Assembly: GCF_011300685.1 (NCBI RefSeq)
Contig: NZ_CP049864.1
Span: 186,001-250,000 of the forward strand
Reading direction: 5' to 3'
Source: Lysobacter sp. HDW10
Lineage (GTDB): Bacteria; Pseudomonadota; Gammaproteobacteria; Xanthomonadales; Xanthomonadaceae
Length of the DNA stretch: 64,000 nucleotides
Positions 8,984 through 17,394 of the stretch are shown piece after piece (within the stretch, counting starts at the first letter, position 1; each line of letters opens with the position of its first letter). The notes beneath the pieces are model-generated. The model saw only the letters and a program-made list of their open reading frames with translations, did no database searches and had not been told where the DNA came from. Both the position numbers and the translations under genes were made by a program.

Positions 8984-10701
8984 TGCGTCGCGCCTTCTCA
9001 GGAATTCCGGCATCTCGCGGCATCGCGTTGGGGCGCGCACGCGTGCGCATTCCGCATGCACTTGAAGTACAACGCGAAACAATCAAGCCCGAAGAAGTCG
9101 ATGCGGAAATCGAACGCGTTCACAGCGCCATCGCCTTTGTTCGCGCGGAAATGCACGACTTGCGTCAACGTCTGCACGGTGCTTTGGCGCACGAGATTGG
9201 CGAGTTTCTCGATCTGCACGCACTGTTGTTAGACGATCCAGAGCTTTTGCAAGGTCTGGATACGCTCATCCGAACGAAACGCTACACCGCCGACTACGCC
9301 CTGCGAAAACAGCGCGATCGTGTGGCCAATGTGTTCCTGAGCATGGACGACCCTTACCTGCGCAGTCGCATTGACGATATTGATCAGGTCATCGGTCGAC
9401 TGCACGCCGCTTTGCATCGACGCGATGCAGAACTACACGGCATTGCCGGCGACATTTTGGTGACCGACGTCGTGACGCCCGCAGAAATTGCGCAGTTGCA
9501 AGCGCAAGGCGTGTTGGCCGTGATCACCACCATGGGCAGCCAGCTGTCGCATACCGCGATCTTGGCGCGCAGTTTGCATTTGCCTTTGATTGTGGGCGCA
9601 ACACAAGCGCTCACCAAGACCAATGACGGCGATGTGTTGATTGTCGATGCCTTGGAAGGGCATGTCATACGCGAGCCTGATCAGGCCGACCTGACCGCGC
9701 ACCGTAAGCGCGTCGACGCCTTCAAGCGCGAACGCAAGCAATTAAACCGGCTTCGTCGTGAGCCGACCCGAACACAAGATGGCGTCGACATCAAACTGTG
9801 GGCCAATGCGGAGTCGAGAGAAGACATCGCAGAAGCACATGGCTTAGGTGCGGCCGGTGTGGGACTCTATCGAACGGAATTTTTGTTTCTGGGTACGCAC
9901 GAGATCCCGGACGAAGAGAAGCAGTTCAATGCGTATCGCGATGCGGTGTTGGGCATGACGGGTCGCACCGTCACGATCCGAACGCTTGACCTTGGCGCAG
10001 ACAAGTCGGATGACACCGGTCTCGCACTTCGTGATGAACCCAATCCGGCATTGGGATTACGCGGCATCCGCCTATCGATGGCCCGCGAGAAACTGTTTGA
10101 TATCCAACTGCGCGCAATTGCGCGTGCATCGGCCTATGGACCCGTTCGCGTGCTCCTGCCGATGATCACCTCTCGTGAAGAGGTGGTGTATGCGGCACGG
10201 AAGCTGGATAAAGTTCGGAAGGCTTTGGCGGACAAAGGCGTCGCCGTTGCGGAGTCGATTCCGCTCGGCACCATGATTGAAGTGCCAGCGGCCGCGATTG
10301 CCCTACCGCTCTTCATTTCCAAAGTGGACTTCTTGTCGGTCGGCACCAACGACTTGGTGCAGTACCTTTTGGCCGCAGACCGTAACAACGATGCCTTGGG
10401 TGATTTGTACACGCCGATGCATCCCGCTTTCATACGCATGCTGTCTGAAATCGTACGCACGGCAAGAAAGGCAGGTAAGCCGGTGTCGATCTGTGGCGAA
10501 ATTGCGGCGGATGAAGCCTTCGTGCCCATGCTCTTGGCCCTTGGCATTGAAGAGCTCAGCATGCATCCCGGCAGCATTCTCACCGTGCGCAAGGCGATTC
10601 GCGCGATCGATCATGCGCAATTATTGCAGTCGGGTCGCGCGTTATCGCGCGCGGTTGATCGTGAAGCAATCTCCCGCTGGATGGCACGACATACCGGTTA
10701 A
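8983..10701 (+). CDS. ptsI: Phosphoenolpyruvate-protein phosphotransferase (enzyme I)
   Basis: Enzyme I autophosphorylates from PEP and passes the phosphate to HPr. The 572-residue protein has the N-terminal HPr-binding region, the phosphohistidine domain with His190 in GSQLSHTAILARS, and the C-terminal PEP-binding barrel (GLYRTEFLFLG, GTMIEVPAAA, SVGTNDLVQYLLAADRNN, ICGEIA). It lacks the N-terminal GAF domain of nitrogen-type PtsP, so it is a sugar-type enzyme I in size. With no EIIB/EIIC gene here it most probably supplies PtsN and the EIIA-Man protein. Confidence 0.96.
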   Translation: MRRAFSGIPASRGIALGRARVRIPHALEVQRETIKPEEVDAEIERVHSAIAFVRAEMHDLRQRLHGALAHEIGEFLDLHALLLDDPELLQGLDTLIRTKRYTADYALRKQRDRVANVFLSMDDPYLRSRIDDIDQVIGRLHAALHRRDAELHGIAGDILVTDVVTPAEIAQLQAQGVLAVITTMGSQLSHTAILARSLHLPLIVGATQALTKTNDGDVLIVDALEGHVIREPDQADLTAHRKRVDAFKRERKQLNRLRREPTRTQDGVDIKLWANAESREDIAEAHGLGAAGVGLYRTEFLFLGTHEIPDEEKQFNAYRDAVLGMTGRTVTIRTLDLGADKSDDTGLALRDEPNPALGLRGIRLSMAREKLFDIQLRAIARASAYGPVRVLLPMITSREEVVYAARKLDKVRKALADKGVAVAESIPLGTMIEVPAAAIALPLFISKVDFLSVGTNDLVQYLLAADRNNDALGDLYTPMHPAFIRMLSEIVRTARKAGKPVSICGEIAADEAFVPMLLALGIEELSMHPGSILTVRKAIRAIDHAQLLQSGRALSRAVDREAISRWMARHTG

Positions 10702-10825
10702 GGGTTCACAGCAGGCAGCTCTGCTGGGATAATGATTCGATGACTAGGTAATCCCGTCGCGCCGCCGGCTCGACACCCGCCCGCGACGCGCCCAAAGGCA
10801 CGCTGCATCTCACAGGACCCGTGCC
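10702..10825 (+). promoter_or_regulatory. Structured ptsI-mgtE intergenic leader
   Basis: The 124-bp gap contains three potential stems in order: CAGCAG/CTGCTG (10709-10714 with 10721-10726), GGGAT/ATCCC (10726-10730 with 10751-10755), and GTCGCG/CGCGAC (10756-10761 with 10782-10787). The density of pairing suggests a structured mgtE leader. It does not show the M-box pattern that I would recognise, so no riboswitch class is claimed. Confidence 0.35.
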
Positions 10826-12184
10826 ATGGCAGAAGCGCTCCGCCACGACAAGCCTGCACGCCAACTCCGACTGTTGTCGGACGCGCTGGACAGCGGCCGT
10901 CTCGGCCCTGTGCGTCGCCTTGTGCATTCGCTGTCGCCCGCGGAAATCGGCAATCTGCTCGAGTCACTGCCGCCGAACAAGCGCAGCGTGGTGTGGGGCC
11001 TGGTCGATCCGGATGATGACGGTGAAGTGTTGGTGCACGTCGGTGACGAGGTGCGCGAAAGCCTGATCGCCGACATGGACCAAGACGAGCTGATCGCGGC
11101 CGTCGAAGACCTCGATCTCGATGACTTGGCGGATCTCGCTGAAGACCTTCCGGATACCGTGATCGAGGAAGTCTTGAAGTCGATGGATCGCGAGAATCGC
11201 GAGCGCCTCGAACAAGTCTTGTCTTATGACGAAGACACCGCCGGCCGTTTGATGAACCCCGATGTGGTGACGGTGCGCACCGACACCACAGTCGACGTGG
11301 TGCTGCGCTATTTGCGCCTACGCGGCGAATTGCCGGATCACACTGACCATATATACGTCGTCAGCCGTCGTCACCAATATTTGGGTCGGATCTCGCTGCA
11401 AAGCTTGCTCACCCGCGAATCCAGCACACCGATTAACGAATTGATCGACGACGAGCAACCCGCGATCTCGGTGGATGAAACCGCAGAAGAAGTGGCACGT
11501 CAGTTCTCTGACCATGACTGGATCTCTGCGCCTGTCGTCGACGACGGCAACATTTTGCTCGGCCGCATCACCATCGATGACGTGGTCGACATCATTCGCG
11601 ACCAAGCGCAGCACCAAGCCTTGTCTGCGGCCGGTTTGGATGACGAAGAAGATTTGTTCTCGCCCGTGCGCCGCGCATTTCGTCGCCGGATGGTGTGGCT
11701 GGGTGTCAATTTAGGCACCGCCTTCCTTGCCGCGTCGGTGGTCGACCGGTTCCAAGGCACGATCGAAAAGATCGTCGCTTTGGCCGTGCTCATGCCGATT
11801 GTTGCGGGCATGGGCGGCAACGCCGGCACGCAGGTGCTGGCCCTGATGGTGCGCGGCTTGGCCTTGGGTCAAATTGGTGCGACTAATATTCCTGTCCTCG
11901 TGTGGAAAGAACTTCGCATCGCCTGGATCAACGGTATTGCACTCGGTACGACCCTCGGCTTAATCGTGTTGTTATGGTTTGGCGACTGGCGCCTGTCTTT
12001 GGTCATTGGCTCTGCACTCACCATCAACCTCACCTTTGCGGCCTTGGGCGGCGTGTTTGTGCCCGTCACCTTGAAGCGAATGGGTTTTGATCCCGCCTTG
12101 TCCGGCGGCGTCATTCTGACCACGATCACTGATGTCATGGGCTTCCTCACCTTCTTGGGCTTGGCAACGTTCTTACTCATCTGA
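10826..12184 (+). CDS. mgtE: Magnesium transporter MgtE
   Basis: MgtE is a magnesium-gated inner-membrane magnesium channel. The 452-residue protein has the N-terminal superhelical domain (about 20-130), two CBS domains (about 135-255) and a five-helix membrane domain (about 280-452) with the pore-lining MPIVAGMGGNAGTQVLALMVRGLA segment. Asp/Glu-rich patches in the N domain (DMDQDELIAAVEDLDLDDLADLAEDL) are consistent with magnesium sensing. It is in the same direction as the PTS genes after a structured gap and overlaps the following flavoprotein gene by one base. Confidence 0.95.
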   Translation: MAEALRHDKPARQLRLLSDALDSGRLGPVRRLVHSLSPAEIGNLLESLPPNKRSVVWGLVDPDDDGEVLVHVGDEVRESLIADMDQDELIAAVEDLDLDDLADLAEDLPDTVIEEVLKSMDRENRERLEQVLSYDEDTAGRLMNPDVVTVRTDTTVDVVLRYLRLRGELPDHTDHIYVVSRRHQYLGRISLQSLLTRESSTPINELIDDEQPAISVDETAEEVARQFSDHDWISAPVVDDGNILLGRITIDDVVDIIRDQAQHQALSAAGLDDEEDLFSPVRRAFRRRMVWLGVNLGTAFLAASVVDRFQGTIEKIVALAVLMPIVAGMGGNAGTQVLALMVRGLALGQIGATNIPVLVWKELRIAWINGIALGTTLGLIVLLWFGDWRLSLVIGSALTINLTFAALGGVFVPVTLKRMGFDPALSGGVILTTITDVMGFLTFLGLATFLLI

Positions 12185-13410
12185 TGGGACACGCAGCTCG
12201 GATTGCAATCATCGGTGGGGGTCCGGCAGGTCTCATGGCTGCCGAGTGTGCGCGCGCTGAAGGTGCAGAGGTCCATCTGTATGACCATAAAAGTTCGGTG
12301 GGCCGCAAGGTTCTGATTGCAGGGAAAGGCGGTCTCAACCTGACCCACTCCGAACCGCGACCGCAGTTCGACCAACGCTATCGGGAACGCACCACAGAAG
12401 TCGGTCAATGGCTCGATGGATTCGATGGAGACGCCTTTCGCGAATGGGTCCACGCGTTCGGTATTGCGACGGTGGTGGGCAGCAGTGGCCGCGTGTTTCC
12501 CGAAGACTTAAAAGCGGCGCCGCTGTTGCGCGCATGGGTCAGGCGCCTTAAAGCAGACGGCGTGCACTTTCATGTGGACGCGCGCTGGCTCGGCTTCGAT
12601 GCCAATGGCGCATGTCTTTTCAGAACCAAGGATGCATCGCTGGTAGACAGCTTCGACGCGGTGGTTCTGGCACTCGGTGGCGGCAGTTGGCCAGAGCTCG
12701 GGTCCGATGGACAGTGGACGCACTATTTCGACAATACCGCGGTCAAAGTACGCCCGCTCCTGCCGGCAAATTGCGGCTTCGAATGCGCGTGGAGTACGCA
12801 CTTCACATCGCGCTTTGCCGGGCACGCATTGAAGCGCGTGCGCGCACTTTGTCTTGAGTGCAATGATCCGGCCGCAGCGCGCATCGGTGAATGCGTGATT
12901 TCAACTTATGGTTTGGAAGGCAGTCTGATCTACGCGCTCTCCGCGTCGCTCCGCGATCAAATCTTGGCCACGGGCCATGCAACACTTGAGTTGGATTTGC
13001 AGCCCGATGTCGATCGCGCAACACTCATCCATCGGCTGCTTCAGCCGCGTGGCGGGCGTTCGTTGGGCGAGCATTTGCGCAGAAAAGGCGGCTTGAATGC
13101 CGTTCAAGTCGCTCTGGTGTTTGAACAACTGGGCAAAGGCGATCACAGCGCAGACGCGTGCGCGCAAGCCGTCAAACACTGCCAAATCATTTTGCGTGCC
13201 GCGCGCCCTATCGAAGAAGCGATCAGCAGCGCAGGCGGTGTCGCCTTCGACAGTCTCACAGACGACCTCATGCTCGCTGCGCGACCCGGTGTGTTCTGTG
13301 CCGGGGAAATGATCGACTGGGAAGCGCCCACCGGTGGCTACTTGCTGACAGCTTGCATGGCCTCAGGCAAGTTGGCGGGGCAAGCTGCCGCCCGTTGGGC
13401 GAAGCAATAG
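12184..13410 (+). CDS. HI0933/BaiN-like FAD-dependent flavoprotein
   Basis: A 408-residue flavoprotein with an N-terminal dinucleotide-binding motif IIGGGPAGLMAAECARAEGA and a second motif VVLALGGGSWPELGSDG near residue 160, closing with VFCAGEMIDWEAPTGGYLLTACMASGKLAG, the typical C-terminal FAD-binding signature of the HI0933 family. This branch resembles the group annotated TIGR03862. The reaction is not established. The ATG shares a base with the mgtE stop, suggesting co-translation, but no functional link to magnesium is known. Confidence 0.88.
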   Translation: MGHAARIAIIGGGPAGLMAAECARAEGAEVHLYDHKSSVGRKVLIAGKGGLNLTHSEPRPQFDQRYRERTTEVGQWLDGFDGDAFREWVHAFGIATVVGSSGRVFPEDLKAAPLLRAWVRRLKADGVHFHVDARWLGFDANGACLFRTKDASLVDSFDAVVLALGGGSWPELGSDGQWTHYFDNTAVKVRPLLPANCGFECAWSTHFTSRFAGHALKRVRALCLECNDPAAARIGECVISTYGLEGSLIYALSASLRDQILATGHATLELDLQPDVDRATLIHRLLQPRGGRSLGEHLRRKGGLNAVQVALVFEQLGKGDHSADACAQAVKHCQIILRAARPIEEAISSAGGVAFDSLTDDLMLAARPGVFCAGEMIDWEAPTGGYLLTACMASGKLAGQAAARWAKQ

Positions 13411-13427
13411 CGTCGGCGAAAAGCGTT

Positions 13428-15362
13428 TTAGCGATGCACAGCTGCGTCGTCGGTCCAGCGCATCGAACCATCCGCAAAGGCAGCCGCAGCAGTTTGATAG
13501 TCGCTGATGGCCTGCAGGGTCGACTTGGGATCTTCCGCAATGACTTGCTGCGATTGATCGCCGCCCAACGAGGGACGCAAACTCTCGACCTTGCGATGTG
13601 GCGACAATTGCACCAATCGGTCCGGCTTCAAGAATCCGAGCAGTTGATACGTCCCCACAAATGCGCGCGCCTCACCCGGCGACGCTTGCAGCACGTCCAC
13701 GCCATAGAAACGACTGACGTAATCCATCCCCAGTACGCCGAGCAACGTGGGCGGAATGTCGATTTGACTCACCATGCGATCGACGCGACCTGGTGCGACA
13801 TGGCCCGGCGAATAGATCCACATCGGAATGTGGTAACGAAAGACCGGCAATGCCGATTTTCCCGCACTGGATGCGCAGTGGTCAGCAGTAATCACAAACA
13901 CCGTATTCGCAAACCACGGCTTGCGCTTGGCGCGGCGAATGAAATCACCAATTGCCCAGTCGGTATAGGCCACCGCGCTCTCACGCTTGCCTTGCGGCCA
14001 AGGACCTCGTCCGCTGGGGAACGTATACGGGCGATGATTCGAAGTCGTCATGACATGTGCAAAGAACGGGCGCCCGGCTTTGTCGTCGGCATCAAAGCGA
14101 TTCAACGCCAGGGTGTATAAGTCTTCGTCCGCAACGCCCCAGATATTTTCATGATGGATGGCTTTGTCTGGAATCTCGGTACGGTCGTGGACGTCGTAGC
14201 CATTGTTCGAGAAGAAGTAGTTCATGTTGTCAAAGGCGCCGTAGCCGCCGTACAAGAACTGCGCGTCATACCCTTTCGCACGCAACACATGACCCAAGCT
14301 GAAAAGACCTTCGTTGTGTGCACGTTTAACAATCGACTCGCCCGGTGTCGGCGGCACTGACAGTGACAGCGCTTCCAGGCCACGCACTGTTCGCGTTCCT
14401 GATGCCCACAGACTTGAGAACACCAAACTCTGCGGCGTCAGCGAATCCAAGAACGGCGTCAACGACTCTTTACGGCCATATGTGCCTGAGAAGTCAGCTG
14501 ACAAACTTTCCACGCTGATCAAAACGACATTGAGGCGACGCTCAGGCATCGCATTGTGGATGCGGCGTTCGATGCCATTTGGATGCAGAAAAGTGGCGTC
14601 GGGTGTCGCAACTTGTTCGCGCACGGTTTGCCACGCATCTTCCATGGGCACCGTGCGGTAATAGCGATTGAAATCCAGCGAAGCATTTCTGTACGCCGCG
14701 AAAAATTGATAGATGCCGTTCCCGGCCAGCTCGTTGACATAGGCATTCGCACTTCGGTCCTTCATGTCGGCGCTCAGCAGCGCAGTTGCAAGCAGACTGA
14801 CGCCTAGCCAGATTGCAGGCACGCTTGCACGCAGCAGCAGACCTGCATCGTCACGCTCAATACGTCGCCAGCGACGTGTGGTGAAGAAGATCACCAAGCT
14901 CACGGCGGCCAATGTCAGCAGAATCATGCCCACCGGATACGACTGGCGGATGTTGCCGATCACCTCCGTCGTATAGACCAGATAGTCAACCGCAATAAAA
15001 TTGAAGCGCGCCTGAAACTCATCCCAGAACGTCCATTCGGCTACGGCAACAAAGAGCATCGCAGCAAGCAGCAATAGACACGCACCACCAACGACCCCCT
15101 TCACCCATCGATGGTGCATCCAACGTCGCGGCATGAGCCACAACAGGAGCACGATGGGCCAGGTGAAATACACCATGGTCACGACGTCGTAGACGCACCC
15201 CACACCGAACACATACAGCGCATTGCCGATGCCATGACCCACGCCGGTGCCGGTGACCCACAAGAGCGCGGCACGGGTCACCAATGAGACGGCGAGAAAG
15301 CACGCGCAAACCCAAACCAACGGTCTGAAGCGACCGGACAACAGCATGCGTAGTTGAGACAT
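13428..15362 (-). CDS. LtaS-like membrane phosphotransferase/sulfatase-family protein
   Basis: A 644-residue inner-membrane protein with about five N-terminal membrane segments (residues 15-200) and a periplasmic alkaline-phosphatase-fold domain. The motif VVLISVESLSAD supplies metal ligand Glu285, the segment ASGTRTVRGLE (320-330) the nucleophilic Thr, and FVITADHCASS the late Asp/His metal ligands. The family includes lipoteichoic acid synthase in Gram-positives and phosphoglycerol transferases such as OpgB in Gram-negatives. Here transfer of phosphoglycerol or a similar head group to periplasmic glucans or an envelope lipid is plausible, but the acceptor is unknown. It is transcribed divergently from a two-component system 130 bp away. 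Confidence 0.85.
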   Translation of the reverse strand: MSQLRMLLSGRFRPLVWVCACFLAVSLVTRAALLWVTGTGVGHGIGNALYVFGVGCVYDVVTMVYFTWPIVLLLWLMPRRWMHHRWVKGVVGGACLLLLAAMLFVAVAEWTFWDEFQARFNFIAVDYLVYTTEVIGNIRQSYPVGMILLTLAAVSLVIFFTTRRWRRIERDDAGLLLRASVPAIWLGVSLLATALLSADMKDRSANAYVNELAGNGIYQFFAAYRNASLDFNRYYRTVPMEDAWQTVREQVATPDATFLHPNGIERRIHNAMPERRLNVVLISVESLSADFSGTYGRKESLTPFLDSLTPQSLVFSSLWASGTRTVRGLEALSLSVPPTPGESIVKRAHNEGLFSLGHVLRAKGYDAQFLYGGYGAFDNMNYFFSNNGYDVHDRTEIPDKAIHHENIWGVADEDLYTLALNRFDADDKAGRPFFAHVMTTSNHRPYTFPSGRGPWPQGKRESAVAYTDWAIGDFIRRAKRKPWFANTVFVITADHCASSAGKSALPVFRYHIPMWIYSPGHVAPGRVDRMVSQIDIPPTLLGVLGMDYVSRFYGVDVLQASPGEARAFVGTYQLLGFLKPDRLVQLSPHRKVESLRPSLGGDQSQQVIAEDPKSTLQAISDYQTAAAAFADGSMRWTDDAAVHR

Positions 15363-15492
15363 CGGGGCCCACGGTGAGAGGATTCGTCGCCATTCTGCGA
15401 ATCGCCCTGTAATGCGCGCTCAGCCCAATCTCAGTCAGTTGTTAAACTCCGACTGCGGGCTTTGGCACACTTGTAGCACTGAGGGAGCACAG

Positions 15493-16191
15493 ATGTCACA
15501 GTCAGACGGAACCGCAGCGTGTGCACGGGTCTTGGTGATCGAAGATCAGCACGACATCGCGGCCAATATCTGGGACTTCCTGGAAAACCGCGGTTACCAA
15601 GTGGACCACTGCGCAGATGGCAACACGGGCCTTGCACGCGCACTGCACTCTGACTTTGACGCCATCGTCTTGGACATTGGATTGCCGCGAATGGATGGCT
15701 TGATTCTGTGCAGAAAGCTTCGGGAAGCGGGCCATGGTGTGCCCGTCATCATGTTGACCGCGCGAGACACGCTGGACGATAAGTTACGTGGCTTTGAGGA
15801 AGGCGCGGACGACTATCTGGTGAAGCCTTTTGAGATGCGCGAACTTGAGGCCCGCATTCGCGCCCTGCTTCGCAGCAAATCTGGCGCCCCACCCGCAGCG
15901 TCGATCGGCGGCTTGTCTTATGACGCCGCATCGCTCACCGCTGAACGTGAAGGCCGGCGCATCCCATTGACGCGTCTGCAAGGCGCCGTCTTGGGTTTGC
16001 TGCTGGAAGCGTCGCCACGTATCGTGCGCTATTCGACCTTCTTTTCGTCTGCTTGGCCGGACAGCGACGGCGACCTGCCGGCATTGCAAACGCAAATCTA
16101 TGAGCTTCGTACCTTGGTTGATAAACCCTTCGAATCAGCATTGATTCACACCGTCCGCGGCGTTGGCTACCGACTGGAGTACGTGAAGTGA
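15493..16191 (+). CDS. OmpR-family response regulator
   Basis: A 232-residue DNA-binding response regulator. The receiver domain has the acidic pair Glu17-Asp18, phosphorylation site Asp61 in VLDIGLPRMDG, Thr in MLTARD and Lys in DDYLVKPF. The C-terminal winged helix ends with HTVRGVGYRLEYVK, typical of the OmpR/PhoB class. The ATG at 15493 follows GGGAG; an upstream in-frame ATG would add 27 unlikely residues. It overlaps the kinase gene by 4 bp. The target genes may include the divergent LtaS-like gene. Confidence 0.92.
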   Translation: MSQSDGTAACARVLVIEDQHDIAANIWDFLENRGYQVDHCADGNTGLARALHSDFDAIVLDIGLPRMDGLILCRKLREAGHGVPVIMLTARDTLDDKLRGFEEGADDYLVKPFEMRELEARIRALLRSKSGAPPAASIGGLSYDAASLTAEREGRRIPLTRLQGAVLGLLLEASPRIVRYSTFFSSAWPDSDGDLPALQTQIYELRTLVDKPFESALIHTVRGVGYRLEYVK

Positions 16192-17384
16192 TTTCGAAAC
16201 TTCCGCTACGCAAACGCGTGACCCTCGCCTTCTTGATGCTGGGCTTTGCGCTGAGTACCGTGTTCTCGGTTGCTGTGATCCTCATTACAGAAGATTACGA
16301 ACACGTGATCGCGAGCGAGATCTTGCAAGGGCAAGCTGAGGACTATGCGCTGCGCAAGGCAAATAATCTTTCGGTCGAACTACCGCAGACGCAACGTCTC
16401 AGTGGTTATGACGCGAAAGACCCCGATGTTCCCGAAGCCTTGGCTGCACGACCGCTGGGTGTGAGTGAAGATGAACGTCGCGACGGTGTCCACATCGGCG
16501 TCTTCAACACTTCGGTGGGTCGATTGGTATTTGTCATTGATCTGAGCGACATCGAACGCTTGGAACAACATCTCAATATCTTTCTCGCCGCTTTGATCTT
16601 GGTCGGCACGTCTGTGGCCGGTTGGCTGGGATGGCTCTTAGCCGGCACCGCGTTGAAACCTGTTCGAAAACTCGCAGATCAAGTCGATGCCCTGCCCGTC
16701 AGTCCGGTGCGTTCCCAGCTGGCCGCTGACGTCAGCGAAGACGAAGTGGGCCAACTTGCACGTGCCATCGACAACTACCAAGCGCGATTGTCCGATGCGG
16801 ATTCACGCGAAAAAGCCTTCTTTGCCGACGCCAGCCATGAACTTCGCACGCCGCTCTCCGTCATCCAAGGGGTTGTCGACGTGATGCAAGATGACGCCAA
16901 TGCAAGCCCTGCCACGCAGTCGCGTGTGCAACGGCTGTCACGTGGTGTCAACGACATGCGCAACTTGCTTGAAGCGATGCTGTCGTCGGCGCGGCTCACA
17001 CCCCTGAAGACAGAAGCCGTCCCTGCACAGACATTCTTGAAACAGGCCGGCCAAGAAGCACTCTCCGGCAAGCCCGGTATTCAGTTGCGCGTGGATGCCG
17101 ACGGCGACATACACGCGGCACGCCTTGAATCGCGATTGCTGATGGTCGGACTCGCACAGAAACTTGTGCAACCGTATATCGAAGGAATCTTGCACATGCA
17201 GCGATCGGCCACCGGGCTCAGCTTGCACTTTGAAACTGATCCGCCACAAGCAGTCGAAGCTGCATCAACACCGGATCGTTCCGATACCGGTACGGGTTCT
17301 GCACTGATGGATCGACTTGCCAGCCGACTTGGCTGGCAAATCACGTTCCATACCAACGATCGAATCGATATTCGACTCGACTGA
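16188..17384 (+). CDS. Sensor histidine kinase with eroded ATPase domain
   Basis: A 398-residue sensor with membrane segments at about 11-34 and 131-155, a periplasmic loop of about 95 residues, a HAMP region and a good H-box (FFADASHELRTPLSVIQG, His217). The following ATP-binding part is atypical: the N-box reads MVGLAQKLVQPYI without the usual Asn pair, no D-box DxGxG is present, and only a G2-like stretch TGTGSALMDRLASRLGW remains. It may be a phosphatase-biased or partner-dependent kinase. It is paired with the preceding response regulator. The start at 16188 overlaps it by ATGA; GTG (16188) is the initiation codon. Confidence 0.85.
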   Translation: MISKLPLRKRVTLAFLMLGFALSTVFSVAVILITEDYEHVIASEILQGQAEDYALRKANNLSVELPQTQRLSGYDAKDPDVPEALAARPLGVSEDERRDGVHIGVFNTSVGRLVFVIDLSDIERLEQHLNIFLAALILVGTSVAGWLGWLLAGTALKPVRKLADQVDALPVSPVRSQLAADVSEDEVGQLARAIDNYQARLSDADSREKAFFADASHELRTPLSVIQGVVDVMQDDANASPATQSRVQRLSRGVNDMRNLLEAMLSSARLTPLKTEAVPAQTFLKQAGQEALSGKPGIQLRVDADGDIHAARLESRLLMVGLAQKLVQPYIEGILHMQRSATGLSLHFETDPPQAVEAASTPDRSDTGTGSALMDRLASRLGWQITFHTNDRIDIRLD

Positions 17385-17394
17385 GGCGCGACAC

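Noticed and set aside
13158-14120. 320-codon plus-strand reading frame
   Set aside because: It overlaps the 3' ends of the flavoprotein and LtaS-like genes in other frames and has shadow-like composition.
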